Source of the DNA: Gammaproteobacteria bacterium
Lineage (GTDB): Bacteria > Pseudomonadota > Gammaproteobacteria > Arenicellales > Poriferihabitantaceae
NCBI GenBank assembly: GCA_026708585.1
Contig: JAPOUQ010000052.1
Location: 1-37,378, forward strand
Length of the DNA: 37,378 nucleotides
Direction: 5' to 3'
Shown: positions 27,413 through 37,298 of the stretch, in pieces
How the letters are laid out: each line of letters begins with the position of its first letter
Numbering within the stretch: position 1 is the stretch's first letter
Made by a program: the position numbers and the translations under genes
Notes under the pieces: generated by a model
What the model was told of the DNA's origin: nothing
Databases searched by the model: none
What the model saw: only the letters and a program-made list of their open reading frames with translations

Positions 27413-28297
27413 CGGTCTGAAGGAGTTTGCTCTGGGATTAGACTGCACTTAGCCTGTCCAAGCATCATCTTTGTAGAACTGCCATTCACCGCCTTATTTG
27501 ATATTACCGCAGTATTGATTGAGGCCAGAAGAAGCTTGTCTATAAGGCCATTCAAAACGACTCCCTAATCCTTAAATCGAACGCGGTTATACGCGATCTT
27601 GAAAGCCGTGTTCAGTGGTTTTATGGGTTTTCATGATTTTTCCCTGTCCCTGAAAATCACTATAGGCTTGACCGAATATTTACATTTAATAGTTGAATGG
27701 GGAGGGGGGTTATGAGTAACTGCTCGCCCATTATGGGGCGAGCAGTTACCATTTTTTAGGTTTGGTATATTTTTATATGCCCCTTGTAATCGAAAATATC
27801 ACATTTTGTAAAAAAAATCAATTTTACCAACCCATGCTAAAATTATTACTTTCTCTATATAATTCCCAAAAAATTTATCAGTATTGGTCGAACAATGTTG
27901 ACGGATTTACCCGAAAGGGGGTTTCGTCTTGGTGGATATTACTGTTGGCCCGAAATCGAATTCGGAAGGGACGTATCGAGAATACGCTCAGAGGGTATTC
28001 CAGAATGCTGCCAAATTACTGAAGGGTTAGAAAAGCTAACAAGAAGATTCCAGTGATGAGTTTTGTTTGGTAAGTTAACATGAGTAAAAGCTCTCCTATG
28101 GATTCAGAAATTATACCTAAGATATTAGAATTATTTTAATAAGAATTTGCAATAATTTCATCATACCCAATTTAGCATCGTTCAAGGATTTTGCTCTATC
28201 ATCTTTTGGTTAGTAAAGTTATAAGCCGATTCAAGCTGGAAATCAAAAGGATTCAGATTGATTTCTATCCTGATCAGATTTGGCTTGCCCGAGTCTA
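27413..28297. other. Long stretch without a gene, with an orphan hairpin
   Basis: About 885 bp. The left end is the promoter of the flavoprotein gene. The centre holds a strong terminator-like hairpin (27716-27757) with no gene upstream of it. Around 27890-28030 all three plus frames stay open for more than 40 codons (one reads GFRLGGYYCWPEIEFG), which may be a relic of a coding region I cannot identify. Confidence 0.5.
27716..27757 (+). terminator. Orphan Rho-independent terminator-like hairpin
   Basis: Exact 14-base arms (GTAACTGCTCGCCC at 27716-27729 and its inverse at 27736-27749) flank a 6-base loop and are followed by CATTTTTT on the plus strand. This is a textbook intrinsic terminator, but no plus-strand gene precedes it. 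It may end a small RNA transcribed from the 27450-27715 stretch. Confidence 0.7.
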
Positions 28298-29536
28298 TTA
28301 CTTACGACTTTTCTGACCTGTCTGAAGCAAGACCTTTAGATCGGTCGCTTCGTCACTGATTTGATCCAAGGACGGATGGATGCCCATTTCGATCATTCGC
28401 CTGCCGAACGCATAGGATTTGGTATCATTCATCGCATCAACTGCAATCAATTGATTGTTTTGGTAATACCAAACAGATTGGCCTCCGGTTCTACTATTTT
28501 TTCGGATGGTGGTTTGTGTATAACCTTGACTGAGACCGGCGATTTGCAACATACAATCATATTGTTCAGACCAGAACCAAGGAGTTGATGTGTATTGATC
28601 GTTCTTTCCCGACAGAATTCGAGCAATCAAATCTCCCTGATCTGCAGCGTTCTGGACCGATTCAAGGCGAATCCTTTGACCGTTTCGAATAAAACTCGTA
28701 CAGTCTCCTGCAGCATAGATATTGGGAATTGAGGTTTGACAGGTTTCATTAATCGCAATTCCATTATCACAGTCGATGCCGGCGGAGTTGGCAAGCTCAG
28801 TATTGGGCGTTGCACCGATACCGACCAGAACAGCATCGGCCTCAATGCGTTCACCTTGGTTTAACTCAACGCCCTGAACAACCTCGCCTTTACCAAATAT
28901 TCGGGTAAGGCCGGTCGATTCAAGAATATTGACTCCATGGTCCTTGTGCAGGGCGCGAAAATACTCCGAGGTTTCCTCTGAAGCAACTCTCTGCAATATA
29001 CGCTTGGCGATTTCAATGACTGTTACGGCATGTCCGAGTGTCCTGGCAGTTGCAGCAATTTCAAGTCCTATGTAGCCACCGCCGATGATGACCAGTCGAT
29101 GTCTGCTATTGAGATACGTAGAGAGATTGTCGGCATCATTGAGGCTACGAAGCGTGAGCACACCTTCTAGTGACCCACCCAGTGTCTTCGGCAAACAGCG
29201 GGCTTTACTTCCTGTACACAGAATCAGTTTTTCATACTCGATTGACTCGCCGGAATCCGTGATGATGTAGTTTTTTTCTGGCATCAGTTGTGTTATTCGG
29301 GTTCCGAATCGAGTTTCGATACCATGCTCATGGTACCAGTGAGATTGACGAATCCACAATCGTCCCCGCTGAAATTCACCACTTAGGTATTTCTTGGAAA
29401 GTGGTGGGCGTTGATAGGGAGGTGTAGGTTCCTCACCAATTAACAATACCGGCAATCGGTCGGCGTGCATAATGTAGCGCGAGATGAAGGAGGCTGCGGC
29501 CTGGCCTGCTCCCACTATGACAATCGGTTTCGTCAT
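28298..29536 (-). CDS. Ferredoxin/rubredoxin reductase-like FAD/NAD(P) oxidoreductase
   Basis: The gene encodes 412 residues. The FAD motif is IVIVGAGQAAASFISRY; the family mark PPYQRPPLSKKYLSG and the NAD(P) motif VIIGGGYIGLEIAATA follow. The C-terminal FAD contact is NIYAAGDCTSF. This is the pattern of class I reductases (PuxA, ThcD, BphA4) that feed electrons from NAD(P)H to a ferredoxin and then to an oxygenase or P450. The Shine-Dalgarno GGAG lies 6 bp before the ATG. No ferredoxin or oxygenase is adjacent, so the partner is elsewhere. It follows the decarboxylase gene after 134 bp on the same strand. Confidence 0.92.
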   Translation of the reverse strand: MTKPIVIVGAGQAAASFISRYIMHADRLPVLLIGEEPTPPYQRPPLSKKYLSGEFQRGRLWIRQSHWYHEHGIETRFGTRITQLMPEKNYIITDSGESIEYEKLILCTGSKARCLPKTLGGSLEGVLTLRSLNDADNLSTYLNSRHRLVIIGGGYIGLEIAATARTLGHAVTVIEIAKRILQRVASEETSEYFRALHKDHGVNILESTGLTRIFGKGEVVQGVELNQGERIEADAVLVGIGATPNTELANSAGIDCDNGIAINETCQTSIPNIYAAGDCTSFIRNGQRIRLESVQNAADQGDLIARILSGKNDQYTSTPWFWSEQYDCMLQIAGLSQGYTQTTIRKNSRTGGQSVWYYQNNQLIAVDAMNDTKSYAFGRRMIEMGIHPSLDQISDEATDLKVLLQTGQKSRK

Positions 29537-29670
29537 TTTTTCTCCGATTTCAATACGAAAGGGTTAATTAAAAATACAGAATCGAGCTTTCGCTCGTCAT
29601 GCCATTGCAATACCAAGAACTGTATTTGTTGTTAGGTCGATTCTGGGCGACCTGATTATACTGTTAACAG

Positions 29671-31107
29671 TTAGTGAGTGAATTCATTCAGACTCTCCTC
29701 TGCTGCCTTTTGGATAATCTCCCAGAGTTCTTCAATATGTTCTCGGGTAGTCAATATGGCACCAATCGAAATGCGTACCATCCATTGTCCATTCAAGATA
29801 GAAGGAGTAATCAGGGCCTTTCCTGAGTGATTTATGGCGTGAACCCAGTTGAGGGTATGAGTATCAATCTCATCGTCTGTCAACCCTTCAGGTTCATGAC
29901 GGATACAGACCATTTGCAAGGTTACTGGAGCCACCACTTTCCAGTTTGCAGTATCAGTAATTTGCCCGGCTAGCCAGCATGCATTTTGAATATCACGTCG
30001 CATCAGGGTGCGTATTCGTTCAATTCCGTCAATTTCAAGCATGAAAAGAAGTTTGAGGGCCCGAAAGCGCCGACCCAGAGGAATTGTCCAGTCGCGTAGT
30101 TGGGTCGCTTCTATGCTCGCTACAGATCGCAGATAACTGGGGTTGGTGGACATCACGGATTGGAGCATGTTAGTATCCTGAACATACATCAGTGCACAGT
30201 CGTTTTGGGCCCCAAACCACTTGTGTGGATTCCAAGAAATTGCATCTGCCAACTCAATACCTTGCATGAGATGCCGACATTCCGAAAGAATTAGAGCACT
30301 TCCAGCCATTGCCGCATCAACATGTAACCAGATATTATGCTCTTTTGCGAGTTTTGCAATCTCTTCCAGTGGATCGAAAGACAGTACACCAGTTGAACCA
30401 GAAGTAGCCACAATTACAGCCGGTAAACGTCCTCCATTCAGATCTTCCTGAATGGCCCTAGACAGCTCTTGAGGCTGCATCGCAAAGGTAATTGGGTCAG
30501 TTCTGATATAGCGTATATTATTGAATCCGTACCCAGCCAGAAGTGCGGCTTTCTGAACACTGGAATGCGAGTGTTCTGTGGTGTAGACGACCAATGGCCT
30601 TTTTTCGCCTTGTAGGCCATCACGATTCTGAGACAAATTGGTGGCATGTTCACGAGCCACAATCAGAGAGGTCAAGCAGGCCGTGGATGCCGTATCATGA
30701 ATGCATCCAAGCCATTTATCGGATAGTCCGGTTAATTGACGCATCCAGTCACAGACCAGTTCTTCAATCTCGGTTAAGCTTGGACAACTCTCCCACGAAA
30801 TGCCAAGCGCAGCTAGGCCCGAACTGGTTAAGTCACCCAAGACCGACGATAATGCCGCATTTGATGGGAACCAGCCATAATACATCGGGTGTTGGACATG
30901 GGTCATACCTGGTATGACTTTCTCATCAAGCATCTTTATTATCTCCAGATTGGATGCCTGTTGATCCGGTGGTGCAGTAGAAAAGCAGTTGCGAACATCG
31001 CCGGGTTCCACCTGAGATCGAACCGGGTGTTTCTCGATATTGCTTCGATACTCGGCAATCCAGTCGATTAGCATATGTCCCAAATTTCGAAATTCTTCGG
31101 GAGTCAT
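29671..31107 (-). CDS. Aromatic-L-amino-acid decarboxylase-like PLP enzyme
   Basis: The gene encodes 478 residues, the normal length for group II PLP decarboxylases. The PLP lysine is Lys296 in SWNPHKWFG. Asp264 (LHVDAAMAG) would bind the pyridine nitrogen and His181 (EHSHSSVQKA) stacks on the ring. The N-terminal region HPMYYGWFPSNAALSSVLGD is the typical substrate-entry segment. Family members decarboxylate DOPA, tryptophan, tyrosine or phenylalanine; the specificity cannot be read with confidence. It starts 54 bp after the efp stop and is probably co-transcribed with efp, an unusual pairing. Confidence 0.92.
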   Translation of the reverse strand: MTPEEFRNLGHMLIDWIAEYRSNIEKHPVRSQVEPGDVRNCFSTAPPDQQASNLEIIKMLDEKVIPGMTHVQHPMYYGWFPSNAALSSVLGDLTSSGLAALGISWESCPSLTEIEELVCDWMRQLTGLSDKWLGCIHDTASTACLTSLIVAREHATNLSQNRDGLQGEKRPLVVYTTEHSHSSVQKAALLAGYGFNNIRYIRTDPITFAMQPQELSRAIQEDLNGGRLPAVIVATSGSTGVLSFDPLEEIAKLAKEHNIWLHVDAAMAGSALILSECRHLMQGIELADAISWNPHKWFGAQNDCALMYVQDTNMLQSVMSTNPSYLRSVASIEATQLRDWTIPLGRRFRALKLLFMLEIDGIERIRTLMRRDIQNACWLAGQITDTANWKVVAPVTLQMVCIRHEPEGLTDDEIDTHTLNWVHAINHSGKALITPSILNGQWMVRISIGAILTTREHIEELWEIIQKAAEESLNEFTH

Positions 31108-31161
31108 AGTACGTTTCTAATTGAATAAAGTTAATGCTATTGTTGCTTAGCTTTTGATGAA

Positions 31162-31722
31162 TCAAGCGCGTTCGATATATTCTCCATTATCAGTATTGAC
31201 CTTGACCTTCTCTCCAATATTGATAAAAGTTGGAACTATGACCCGATGCCCAGTTTCGAGGACCGCAGGTTTGCCGCTTCCAGATGCAGTTTGACCCTTT
31301 ACAACACCTTCGGTATCGACTACTTCAAGAATCACAGAGGCCGGTAACTCGATCGCTATGGGTACTCCACTGTGAAAATTAATTTGAACCGGAGTATTCG
31401 GCATTAGAAAAGGTATTTGTTCTTCTAGATCATCTTCAGTCATCATGATTTGCTCAAAGGACTCCATATCCATGAATACGTAGTTCGCGCCATCCATGTA
31501 TAGATACTGCATATTCCGAGGCTCGATAAAAGCTTTCTCCATTTTGTCCTCGGAGCGGAATCGTTCGTTGAGTTTAGTACCATCACTGATGCATTTCATT
31601 TCGAGTTGTACAAAAGCACCTCCCTTACCCGGTTTGACATGGTTTTTTTTCAGTACTCGAAACAGTTTATTTTGGTACTCTAGTAAACTGCCCACACGGG
31701 CATCGAATGCTGATATTTTCAT
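31162..31722 (-). CDS. efp: Translation elongation factor P
   Basis: EF-P relieves ribosome stalling at proline runs. The gene encodes 186 residues with the KOW-like domain I loop HVKPGKGGAF carrying Lys33, the counterpart of modified Lys34 in E. coli. The C-terminal domain ends GEKVKVNTDNGEYIERA. The ATG at 31722 gives the canonical MKISAFDARVG; the open frame upstream to 31791 has no likeness. The segments TKLNERFRSEDK and FMDMESFEQIMM are closer, in my memory, to alphaproteobacterial EF-P than to the E. coli type. No epmA or epmB is in view. It is divergent from uvrC. Confidence 0.95.
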   Translation of the reverse strand: MKISAFDARVGSLLEYQNKLFRVLKKNHVKPGKGGAFVQLEMKCISDGTKLNERFRSEDKMEKAFIEPRNMQYLYMDGANYVFMDMESFEQIMMTEDDLEEQIPFLMPNTPVQINFHSGVPIAIELPASVILEVVDTEGVVKGQTASGSGKPAVLETGHRVIVPTFINIGEKVKVNTDNGEYIERA

Positions 31723-31862
31723 GGATAGAGAAAGATAAGGAGTAATATATACAGTGATGCGTATTTTAATTCCAAGACACGGGCGATTCAATCTGATTCC
31801 ATCGATACATGCAGAGGCTTATTTAGCGAATTTGTCTTTCGATAGCAATTGGTGCATGAGAC

Positions 31863-33692
31863 ATGGTTAACGCTGCTTCGCCTTTTGATGCGAAATCCTT
31901 TCTAAAACATGTAACCGAACAACCGGGGGTATATATCTTTACTGGTCAGGACGGGCATGCTTTATACGTTGGTAAGGCAAAAAACCTCAAGAAGAGGATG
32001 CAAAGTTATTTTCGTAAAAGCAATCCATCTGTAAAGACCCGTCTGATGGTCGAGAAAATCCATCATGCAGAAGTTCAAACTACTCGAACCGAAAGTGAAG
32101 CTTTGTTGCTTGAGAATAATCTCATTAAGTCCAAGCGTCCTCGATACAATATCTCACTTCGTGATGACAAAAGTTATCCCTACATCCGTTTGGAGCAGGA
32201 TCATGAGTTTCCAAGACTGACATTTTATCGGGGGTCTCGGTCCAATCCTGGCAAATATTTTGGTCCTTATCCAAGTGCTGCCTCGGTACGAGAGATGCTT
32301 GGTCATTTACATAAAACATTTCAGTTACGGCAATGTAGCGATGCGTTTTTTCGAAATCGTTCACGACCTTGCTTGCAGTATCAGATCAAACGTTGCAGTG
32401 CGCCGTGTGTTGGGCGCATAGAAGCAGATGACTATGCGGAAGATTTGCGTCAGGCGATATCAGTACTTGAAGGACGAGATGATATACTGATTGAAGAGCT
32501 AGCAGAGCGTATGGATATAGCATCGTGTAATTTGGAATATGAAGAGGCAGTAATCTATCGAGACCGAATTGCATCTTTACAGAGAATTCGTGAGCGCCAG
32601 TATATCTCTTCAGGGCAAGAGGATGCAGATGTAGTAGCAGTTGCTGTTGAATCAGGTATGGTCTGTTTTAATGTGGTTTCGATTAGACGCGGGCGCAATC
32701 TTGGATCTCGATTGGATATTCAGACCAATCCACTGGATCGTTCTCCTTCGCGATTGATTGAAGATTTTCTGCCGCAGTTTTTTTTGGGTACGACAATTCC
32801 GCGAGAAATCCTAACAGCTGAAAAGGTGGACAACCGTGCTTCGCTTGAGCAGGTATTCTCACTGGAGAGTGGCTATCGGGTTGCAATCAAGCAACGGGTT
32901 AGAACTCACCGGGCCAAATGGGTTGAAGCCGCAACAATCAATGCTCAGGATCGTTTGCGGCAATATTTAAGTGAGCGGGAACAGATCGGTGGTCAATTTG
33001 ATGCGCTAGCCAAGTATCTCCAACTAGCGGAGACGCCAGAGCGGATTGAGTGCTTCGACATTAGCCATACACAAGGTGAAAGGACAGTTGCCGCTTGTGT
33101 GGTATTTGATCAGTCTGGGGCAGTGAAATCGGCTTATCGCCGTTTCAATATTAGTGGGATTACCGAAGGCGATGATTATCAAGCCATGTCCCAGGTTATT
33201 AAGAGGCGCTATCAACGAGTGCTGGAGAACGATGGGCAATTACCGGATATTGTGATGATTGATGGAGGGAAGGGACAGTTGAGAGTGGCGGCAGAGGTAT
33301 TTGAGCGTCTTCAAATCAATCATCTGGTCCAATTGATTGCAATTTCGAAAGGTCCAGAGAGACGTTCGGGACATGAACAGCTACATCTCGTCGATGATCG
33401 TGTGCCTCTAGTGCCGTCATCGAGTTCTCCAGAGTCTCATTTAATCCGTCGCATTCGCGATGAAGCGCATCGATTTGCAATAACGGGGCATCGTCAGCAA
33501 CGCTCGAAAGCACGAACTACATCCTTGCTTGAGGATATACCGGGTATTGGAGAAAAAAAAAGACGAGATCTACTTCGGTATTTTGGAGGGATTCGAGAAG
33601 TGAAGCGTGCGGGTGTTGAAGAATTAAGCCGAGTACCCGGAATCAGTCCGGTACTCGCACGTCGAATCTACGACAGAATGCATGTTGGTTAA
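31863..33692 (+). CDS. uvrC: Excinuclease ABC subunit C
   Basis: UvrC makes both incisions in nucleotide excision repair. The gene encodes 609 residues. The N-terminal GIY-YIG nuclease is seen in QPGVYIFTGQDG...LYVGKAKNL (about residues 15-95). The Cys-containing PCLQYQIKRCSAPCVG, the UVR segment around 205-240, and the RNase H-like C-terminal nuclease (CFDISHTQGE, VMIDGGKGQL) follow. The C-terminal helix-hairpin-helix pair is at LEDIPGIGEKKRRDLL and LSRVPGISPVLARRI. pgsA follows on the same strand, an order common in Gammaproteobacteria. Confidence 0.97.
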   Translation: MVNAASPFDAKSFLKHVTEQPGVYIFTGQDGHALYVGKAKNLKKRMQSYFRKSNPSVKTRLMVEKIHHAEVQTTRTESEALLLENNLIKSKRPRYNISLRDDKSYPYIRLEQDHEFPRLTFYRGSRSNPGKYFGPYPSAASVREMLGHLHKTFQLRQCSDAFFRNRSRPCLQYQIKRCSAPCVGRIEADDYAEDLRQAISVLEGRDDILIEELAERMDIASCNLEYEEAVIYRDRIASLQRIRERQYISSGQEDADVVAVAVESGMVCFNVVSIRRGRNLGSRLDIQTNPLDRSPSRLIEDFLPQFFLGTTIPREILTAEKVDNRASLEQVFSLESGYRVAIKQRVRTHRAKWVEAATINAQDRLRQYLSEREQIGGQFDALAKYLQLAETPERIECFDISHTQGERTVAACVVFDQSGAVKSAYRRFNISGITEGDDYQAMSQVIKRRYQRVLENDGQLPDIVMIDGGKGQLRVAAEVFERLQINHLVQLIAISKGPERRSGHEQLHLVDDRVPLVPSSSSPESHLIRRIRDEAHRFAITGHRQQRSKARTTSLLEDIPGIGEKKRRDLLRYFGGIREVKRAGVEELSRVPGISPVLARRIYDRMHVG

Positions 33693-33911
33693 CAGTTTGG
33701 TGCAATCGGTCCCAGATATGGTTGCTGATATACCCTATTTGGTCAGAATGAAGCAGATGGATACTCTTTGCTTTACAATCCATCTGCCCTTGTTTGGTCG
33801 ATTGAAAGCACAAATTCCCATTGCCTAGTAGATTCTTCAACACTCAACCATTAGGAGTCCGATGACGCAATATCACATCTCAAATGACCTTGTACGATCA
33901 TTGTTGAGCTC
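33693..33911. other. uvrC-pgsA spacer with stem-loop
   Basis: A 10-bp exact inverted repeat, GCAGATGGAT at 33753-33762 and its inverse at 33778-33787, has a 15-base loop. The following sequence (CCTTGTTTGG) has a weak T-run, so this could be a poor terminator or an mRNA processing signal. I see no gene. Confidence 0.5.
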
Positions 33912-34544
33912 ATGTTGAATCTACCAAATGTATTGACGTTGTTTCGGATTGGTTTAGTACCGATTCTGGTGATTGTCTATTTTGTTGAGTCTTCCTATCG
34001 TGAACTGTTACTAGCGGGGATTTTTCTTTTGGCGGCTATAACTGACTGGCTTGATGGATTCCTTGCCCGCAAATTAGGTGCTGTATCGGATTTGGGATCA
34101 TTCCTTGACCCGGTTGCTGACAAGTTAATCGTTGCTTGTGTACTGGTTTTATTGGCTTCGGATCCTCAAATCTTGGATCAGGTGATTCACCCCGCGGTAT
34201 TTTCGGTTGCAGTTTGTGTGATTATTGGTCGAGAGATTACTATCTCGGCTTTGCGTGAATGGATGTCAGAGTTAGGTAGCCGGGGTGTAGTTTCGGTGAG
34301 CATGCTTGGTAAGATCAAGACCGTTTTTCAAATGACCTCGATCGTCCTGTTGTTGTATGCCGAACCTGTACAAGGTATACCGATATTTCGAATTGGTGAG
34401 ATCGTTTTTTATATCACTGCAATTTTGACGTTGTGGTCGATGTGGGTATATTTGAAATCTGCCATGCCGATTCTTATTCGAGGCTCAATGGTAGGTAAGG
34501 CTTCTCGCAAGAGTATTGAAAATGGCGAGAAGGCCGAAAAATAG
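33912..34544 (+). CDS. pgsA: CDP-diacylglycerol-glycerol-3-phosphate 3-phosphatidyltransferase
   Basis: PgsA makes phosphatidylglycerol phosphate, the first committed step to phosphatidylglycerol and cardiolipin, in the inner membrane. The CDP-alcohol phosphatidyltransferase signature is complete: TDWLDGFLARKLG followed by LGSFLDPVADK, with the conserved Asp, Gly and Arg. The N-terminus MLNLPNVLTLFRIGLVP is canonical. At 210 residues with several membrane segments it has normal length. In E. coli tRNA genes follow pgsA; I see none here. Confidence 0.96.
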   Translation: MLNLPNVLTLFRIGLVPILVIVYFVESSYRELLLAGIFLLAAITDWLDGFLARKLGAVSDLGSFLDPVADKLIVACVLVLLASDPQILDQVIHPAVFSVAVCVIIGREITISALREWMSELGSRGVVSVSMLGKIKTVFQMTSIVLLLYAEPVQGIPIFRIGEIVFYITAILTLWSMWVYLKSAMPILIRGSMVGKASRKSIENGEKAEK

Positions 34545-34823
34545 TCCTGTAATTGTATTTGTATGAACAAGCAACAGAAGCATGCTTATCCAGACTTCAA
34601 AAATCAGCGTGAAAACTTCAACTGATTTTGACAGGGATTATGCCTACCAAAAGGCGGAGGTTGCTAGCTTATATGTTGTTCCTGCATACCGAATGAACAG
34701 TTCAATGGAATGAAATTTTCTTTGTTCAATACTCCTTATTTCAAGAAAACAAATACTACCAATTGAGACGCATTTCTGGTATAAATCGACTCCTCTTAAT
34801 CATTCGACAGAAGATAGATAAAA

Positions 34824-35066
34824 ATGGCCAGAGTATGTGAAGTAACCGGTAAGCGCACCAAAACAGGAAACAATGTATCACACGCCCACAACAAGACCAA
34901 ACGCAAATTTTTACCAAACTTGCATCGCCGTCGATTCTGGGTCGAAAGTGAGAAACGTTGGGTTCATTTGCGAGTTTCAGCCGCTGGTTTAAGAATTATT
35001 GATAAGAAAGGAATCGAGCAAGTTTTGGTGGATATCAGTGCTCGAAAAATGAAAAACCCAGCTTAA
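34824..35066 (+). CDS. rpmB: 50S ribosomal protein L28
   Basis: The gene encodes 80 residues, starting [20 protein letters not shown] with the conserved [13 protein letters not shown] and [15 protein letters not shown]. It is paired with rpmG 14 bp downstream in the conserved bacterial order. A TATAAA-like -10 element at about 34780 may be its promoter, but I could not place a matching -35 element. Confidence 0.97.
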   Translation: MARVCEVTGKRTKTGNNVSHAHNKTKRKFLPNLHRRRFWVESEKRWVHLRVSAAGLRIIDKKGIEQVLVDISARKMKNPA

Positions 35067-35079
35067 GAGGTAATTTATC

Positions 35080-35244
35080 ATGGGAGATAAAAGAGAGAAT
35101 ATCAAACTGGTTTCGTCAGCTGGCACAGGCCACTACTACACGACCACCAAGAATAAAAAGACGATGACCGAAAAAATGGAAATCAAAAAATTCGACCCGG
35201 TGGTTCGCAAGCACGTAATCTACAAGGAAGCCAAAATAAAATGA
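35080..35244 (+). CDS. rpmG: 50S ribosomal protein L33
   Basis: A 54-residue protein: it starts [20 protein letters not shown] and ends [18 protein letters not shown], very close to the E. coli L33 ending. It has none of the CxxC zinc pairs of the C+ form, so it is the zinc-independent form. AAGAGG (35065-35070) provides a Shine-Dalgarno with about 9 bp spacing. It is co-transcribed with rpmB. Confidence 0.97.
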   Translation: MGDKRENIKLVSSAGTGHYYTTTKNKKTMTEKMEIKKFDPVVRKHVIYKEAKIK

Positions 35245-35304
35245 CCGTGGAATTGATTCCTATTGCAAAGTAGAGAGTATGAATTCTGAAACGAGATCTA
35301 CTGT

Positions 35305-36969
35305 TTATTCGGGTATTTTTTGTTTTCCCAAATCACTCAATCTCTGTCTAGGCGTGATTGCCTCTGCAGAAATTGCAAGATCCAGAACAGCACCGCTATC
35401 GGAGGCTAAAGCCCGCTCAAAGGCTTCTTGAAAGTCCTCGGTACTCTTTACCTTCTCGGCATGGTAGCCATAGGATTTCGCTAGCATAACAAAATCAGGG
35501 TTGATAATCTCGGTGCCAAATACCCGGCTCGGGTACTCGCGCTCCTGATGCATGCGGATTGTGCCATACATACCATTGTTCAAAATCAATACGATCGGCT
35601 GTGCTCCGATCTGCATAGCTGTCCCTAGTTCTTGGAGTGTCATTTGAAAATCCCCATCCCCAGAGAAACATACCACAGTTCGCATTGGATATACAACTTT
35701 GGCGGCAATTGCTGCGGGCAGACCATAACCCATTGCTCCAGATTGGGGAGCAAGGAGTCGTTGCTGATACCCAAACTGGATAAATTTGTTTGGCCAGATT
35801 GTAAAATTACCAGCACCATTGGTTACGATTGCATCTTTGGGTAGACGATCCGAAAGGTATGATGTTACCTTTCCCATGTCAACAGGGCTCGGCAGGTCCA
35901 GCAAATCAAGTTCTCTCTCATAATTTCTTCTTGCCTGTTTCCGCCATTTTTCCCAAGAGCCATTTATTTCCAGTTCTGCTAGACCTGCACAAAACTGGTT
36001 GGGTCCTGCGTGAATAGCTAAGTCTGGAATATAAATTTTGCCGAGTTCATTCGCAGATGAGTGGACATGTATCAATTTCTGTTTGGTTCTCGGCAAGTTC
36101 AGCAAGGTATAACTATCTGTAGTCGTTTCTCCGAAGCGGATATTGATTGCCAGAATTAAATCAGCTTCATTGAATACACTCTTGGTTGATGCAGTTATGC
36201 CAACCCCTGCGTCACCGACAAAGTTCGGGCTGTGGTTGTCGAAAAGGTCAACTCTTCGAAAGCTTGCAACAACAGGGAGATTACTTTTTTCGGCAAAGGA
36301 CTGAAGATGTTTCCGTCCTGATTCAGTCCAGCCACCACCGCCAATGATAACCACTGGATGTCTTGCATCCAAGAGCATGGATTGAACAGCTTGAATAGCA
36401 TCGGATGAGGGGGCCGGTTCTTTGATTGTTATAGAGCCTGTTAGTGCGGGTACTTCGGATTGATCGGTTAGTAGGTTCTCGGGTAGTGCCACGATAACCG
36501 GTCCAGGGCGACCAGAGAGAGAAGTTGTCCAGGCACGCGAAATTGTTTCCGGGATGCGATCTACATGATCGATTTCAGTCACCCATTTTGCAACAGAGCC
36601 GTAAAATGCCCTATAGTCGATCTCTTGAAACGCTTCTCGACCGCGCATTGTGGTATCCACCTGACCAATTAGCATGATCATTGGAACACTGTCTTGCATA
36701 GCGGTGTGGATTCCGATTGAAGCATTGGTAGCCCCTGGTCCGCGCGTCACAAAACAAATGCCGGGATTTCCGGTTAGTTTTCCATAGGCGGCAGCCATGA
36801 AGGCAGCACCGCCCTCGTTTCGGCAAATCGTAAATTTCAGAGAATCGGGCGTATCATGCAAGGCATTCAAAATTGCGAGATAACTTTCACCGGGGACACC
36901 AAAACTATGTTTCGCACCGAGAGCTACCAGACATTCGACCAAAAGGTCTCCACCGCTTTTTTTATCCAT
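35305..36969 (-). CDS. Acetolactate-synthase-like thiamine diphosphate enzyme
   Basis: The gene encodes 554 residues with three domains. The N-terminal PYR domain has FGVPGESYLAILNAL and the catalytic Glu52 (CRNEGGAAFMAAAYG), then TRGPGATNASIGIHTAMQD. The middle domain has VVIIGGGGWTESG. The C-terminal TPP-binding motif is GDGDFQMTLQELGTAMQIG...NNGMYG. This is the acetolactate synthase/benzoylformate decarboxylase superfamily. No regulatory ilvH lies nearby, so it is more likely a catabolic member than the biosynthetic IlvB. The ATG at 36969 is preferred; a TTG five codons upstream is possible. It converges on rpmG. Confidence 0.9.
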   Translation of the reverse strand: MDKKSGGDLLVECLVALGAKHSFGVPGESYLAILNALHDTPDSLKFTICRNEGGAAFMAAAYGKLTGNPGICFVTRGPGATNASIGIHTAMQDSVPMIMLIGQVDTTMRGREAFQEIDYRAFYGSVAKWVTEIDHVDRIPETISRAWTTSLSGRPGPVIVALPENLLTDQSEVPALTGSITIKEPAPSSDAIQAVQSMLLDARHPVVIIGGGGWTESGRKHLQSFAEKSNLPVVASFRRVDLFDNHSPNFVGDAGVGITASTKSVFNEADLILAINIRFGETTTDSYTLLNLPRTKQKLIHVHSSANELGKIYIPDLAIHAGPNQFCAGLAELEINGSWEKWRKQARRNYERELDLLDLPSPVDMGKVTSYLSDRLPKDAIVTNGAGNFTIWPNKFIQFGYQQRLLAPQSGAMGYGLPAAIAAKVVYPMRTVVCFSGDGDFQMTLQELGTAMQIGAQPIVLILNNGMYGTIRMHQEREYPSRVFGTEIINPDFVMLAKSYGYHAEKVKSTEDFQEAFERALASDSGAVLDLAISAEAITPRQRLSDLGKQKIPE

Positions 36970-37298
36970 AATGAATCTCAACAAGTTCGATCAATGTTTG
37001 TATTCGAAATTATAAACAAAAGTATCAAATAGAAATGTTATAACGAACGAAATCACACCGTATGTCTCAAAATAATGACAGTTGGGCGTGTTTTGGAAAT
37101 TGCAGAGGGAGCTAGAGAAATGCTGTCATAAAACAGACAAGGGAGAAACTGCAATATCCAATGCAATCGAAATCTTTGCGTCTTAATCCGGTTGGATGAG
37201 TGATTCAGGAAATTGTATGCAAAATAATGCTGGACTGGAATCATGGTGATTTGGTCATATTATGCTTAATATTGGGAATTACATATTTATTTACAATG
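36970..37298. other. Spacer between tnpB end and the TPP-enzyme gene
   Basis: About 330 bp, AT-rich. The left part should hold the promoter of the minus-strand TPP enzyme. The right part is downstream of the tnpB stop, where an IS200/IS605 right end and an omega RNA would lie. Confidence 0.5.

Noticed and set aside
27890-28040. Three plus-strand frames open together
   Set aside because: Could be part of a lost gene but no motif is recognisable and no start or Shine-Dalgarno fits.
34763-34785. rpmB promoter with TTGAGA and TATAAA
   Set aside because: The two elements are only about 11 bp apart, too close for a standard promoter; only the -10-like part is plausible.
34545-34823. tRNA genes expected after pgsA
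   Set aside because: No cloverleaf pattern or T-loop consensus is visible in this spacer.
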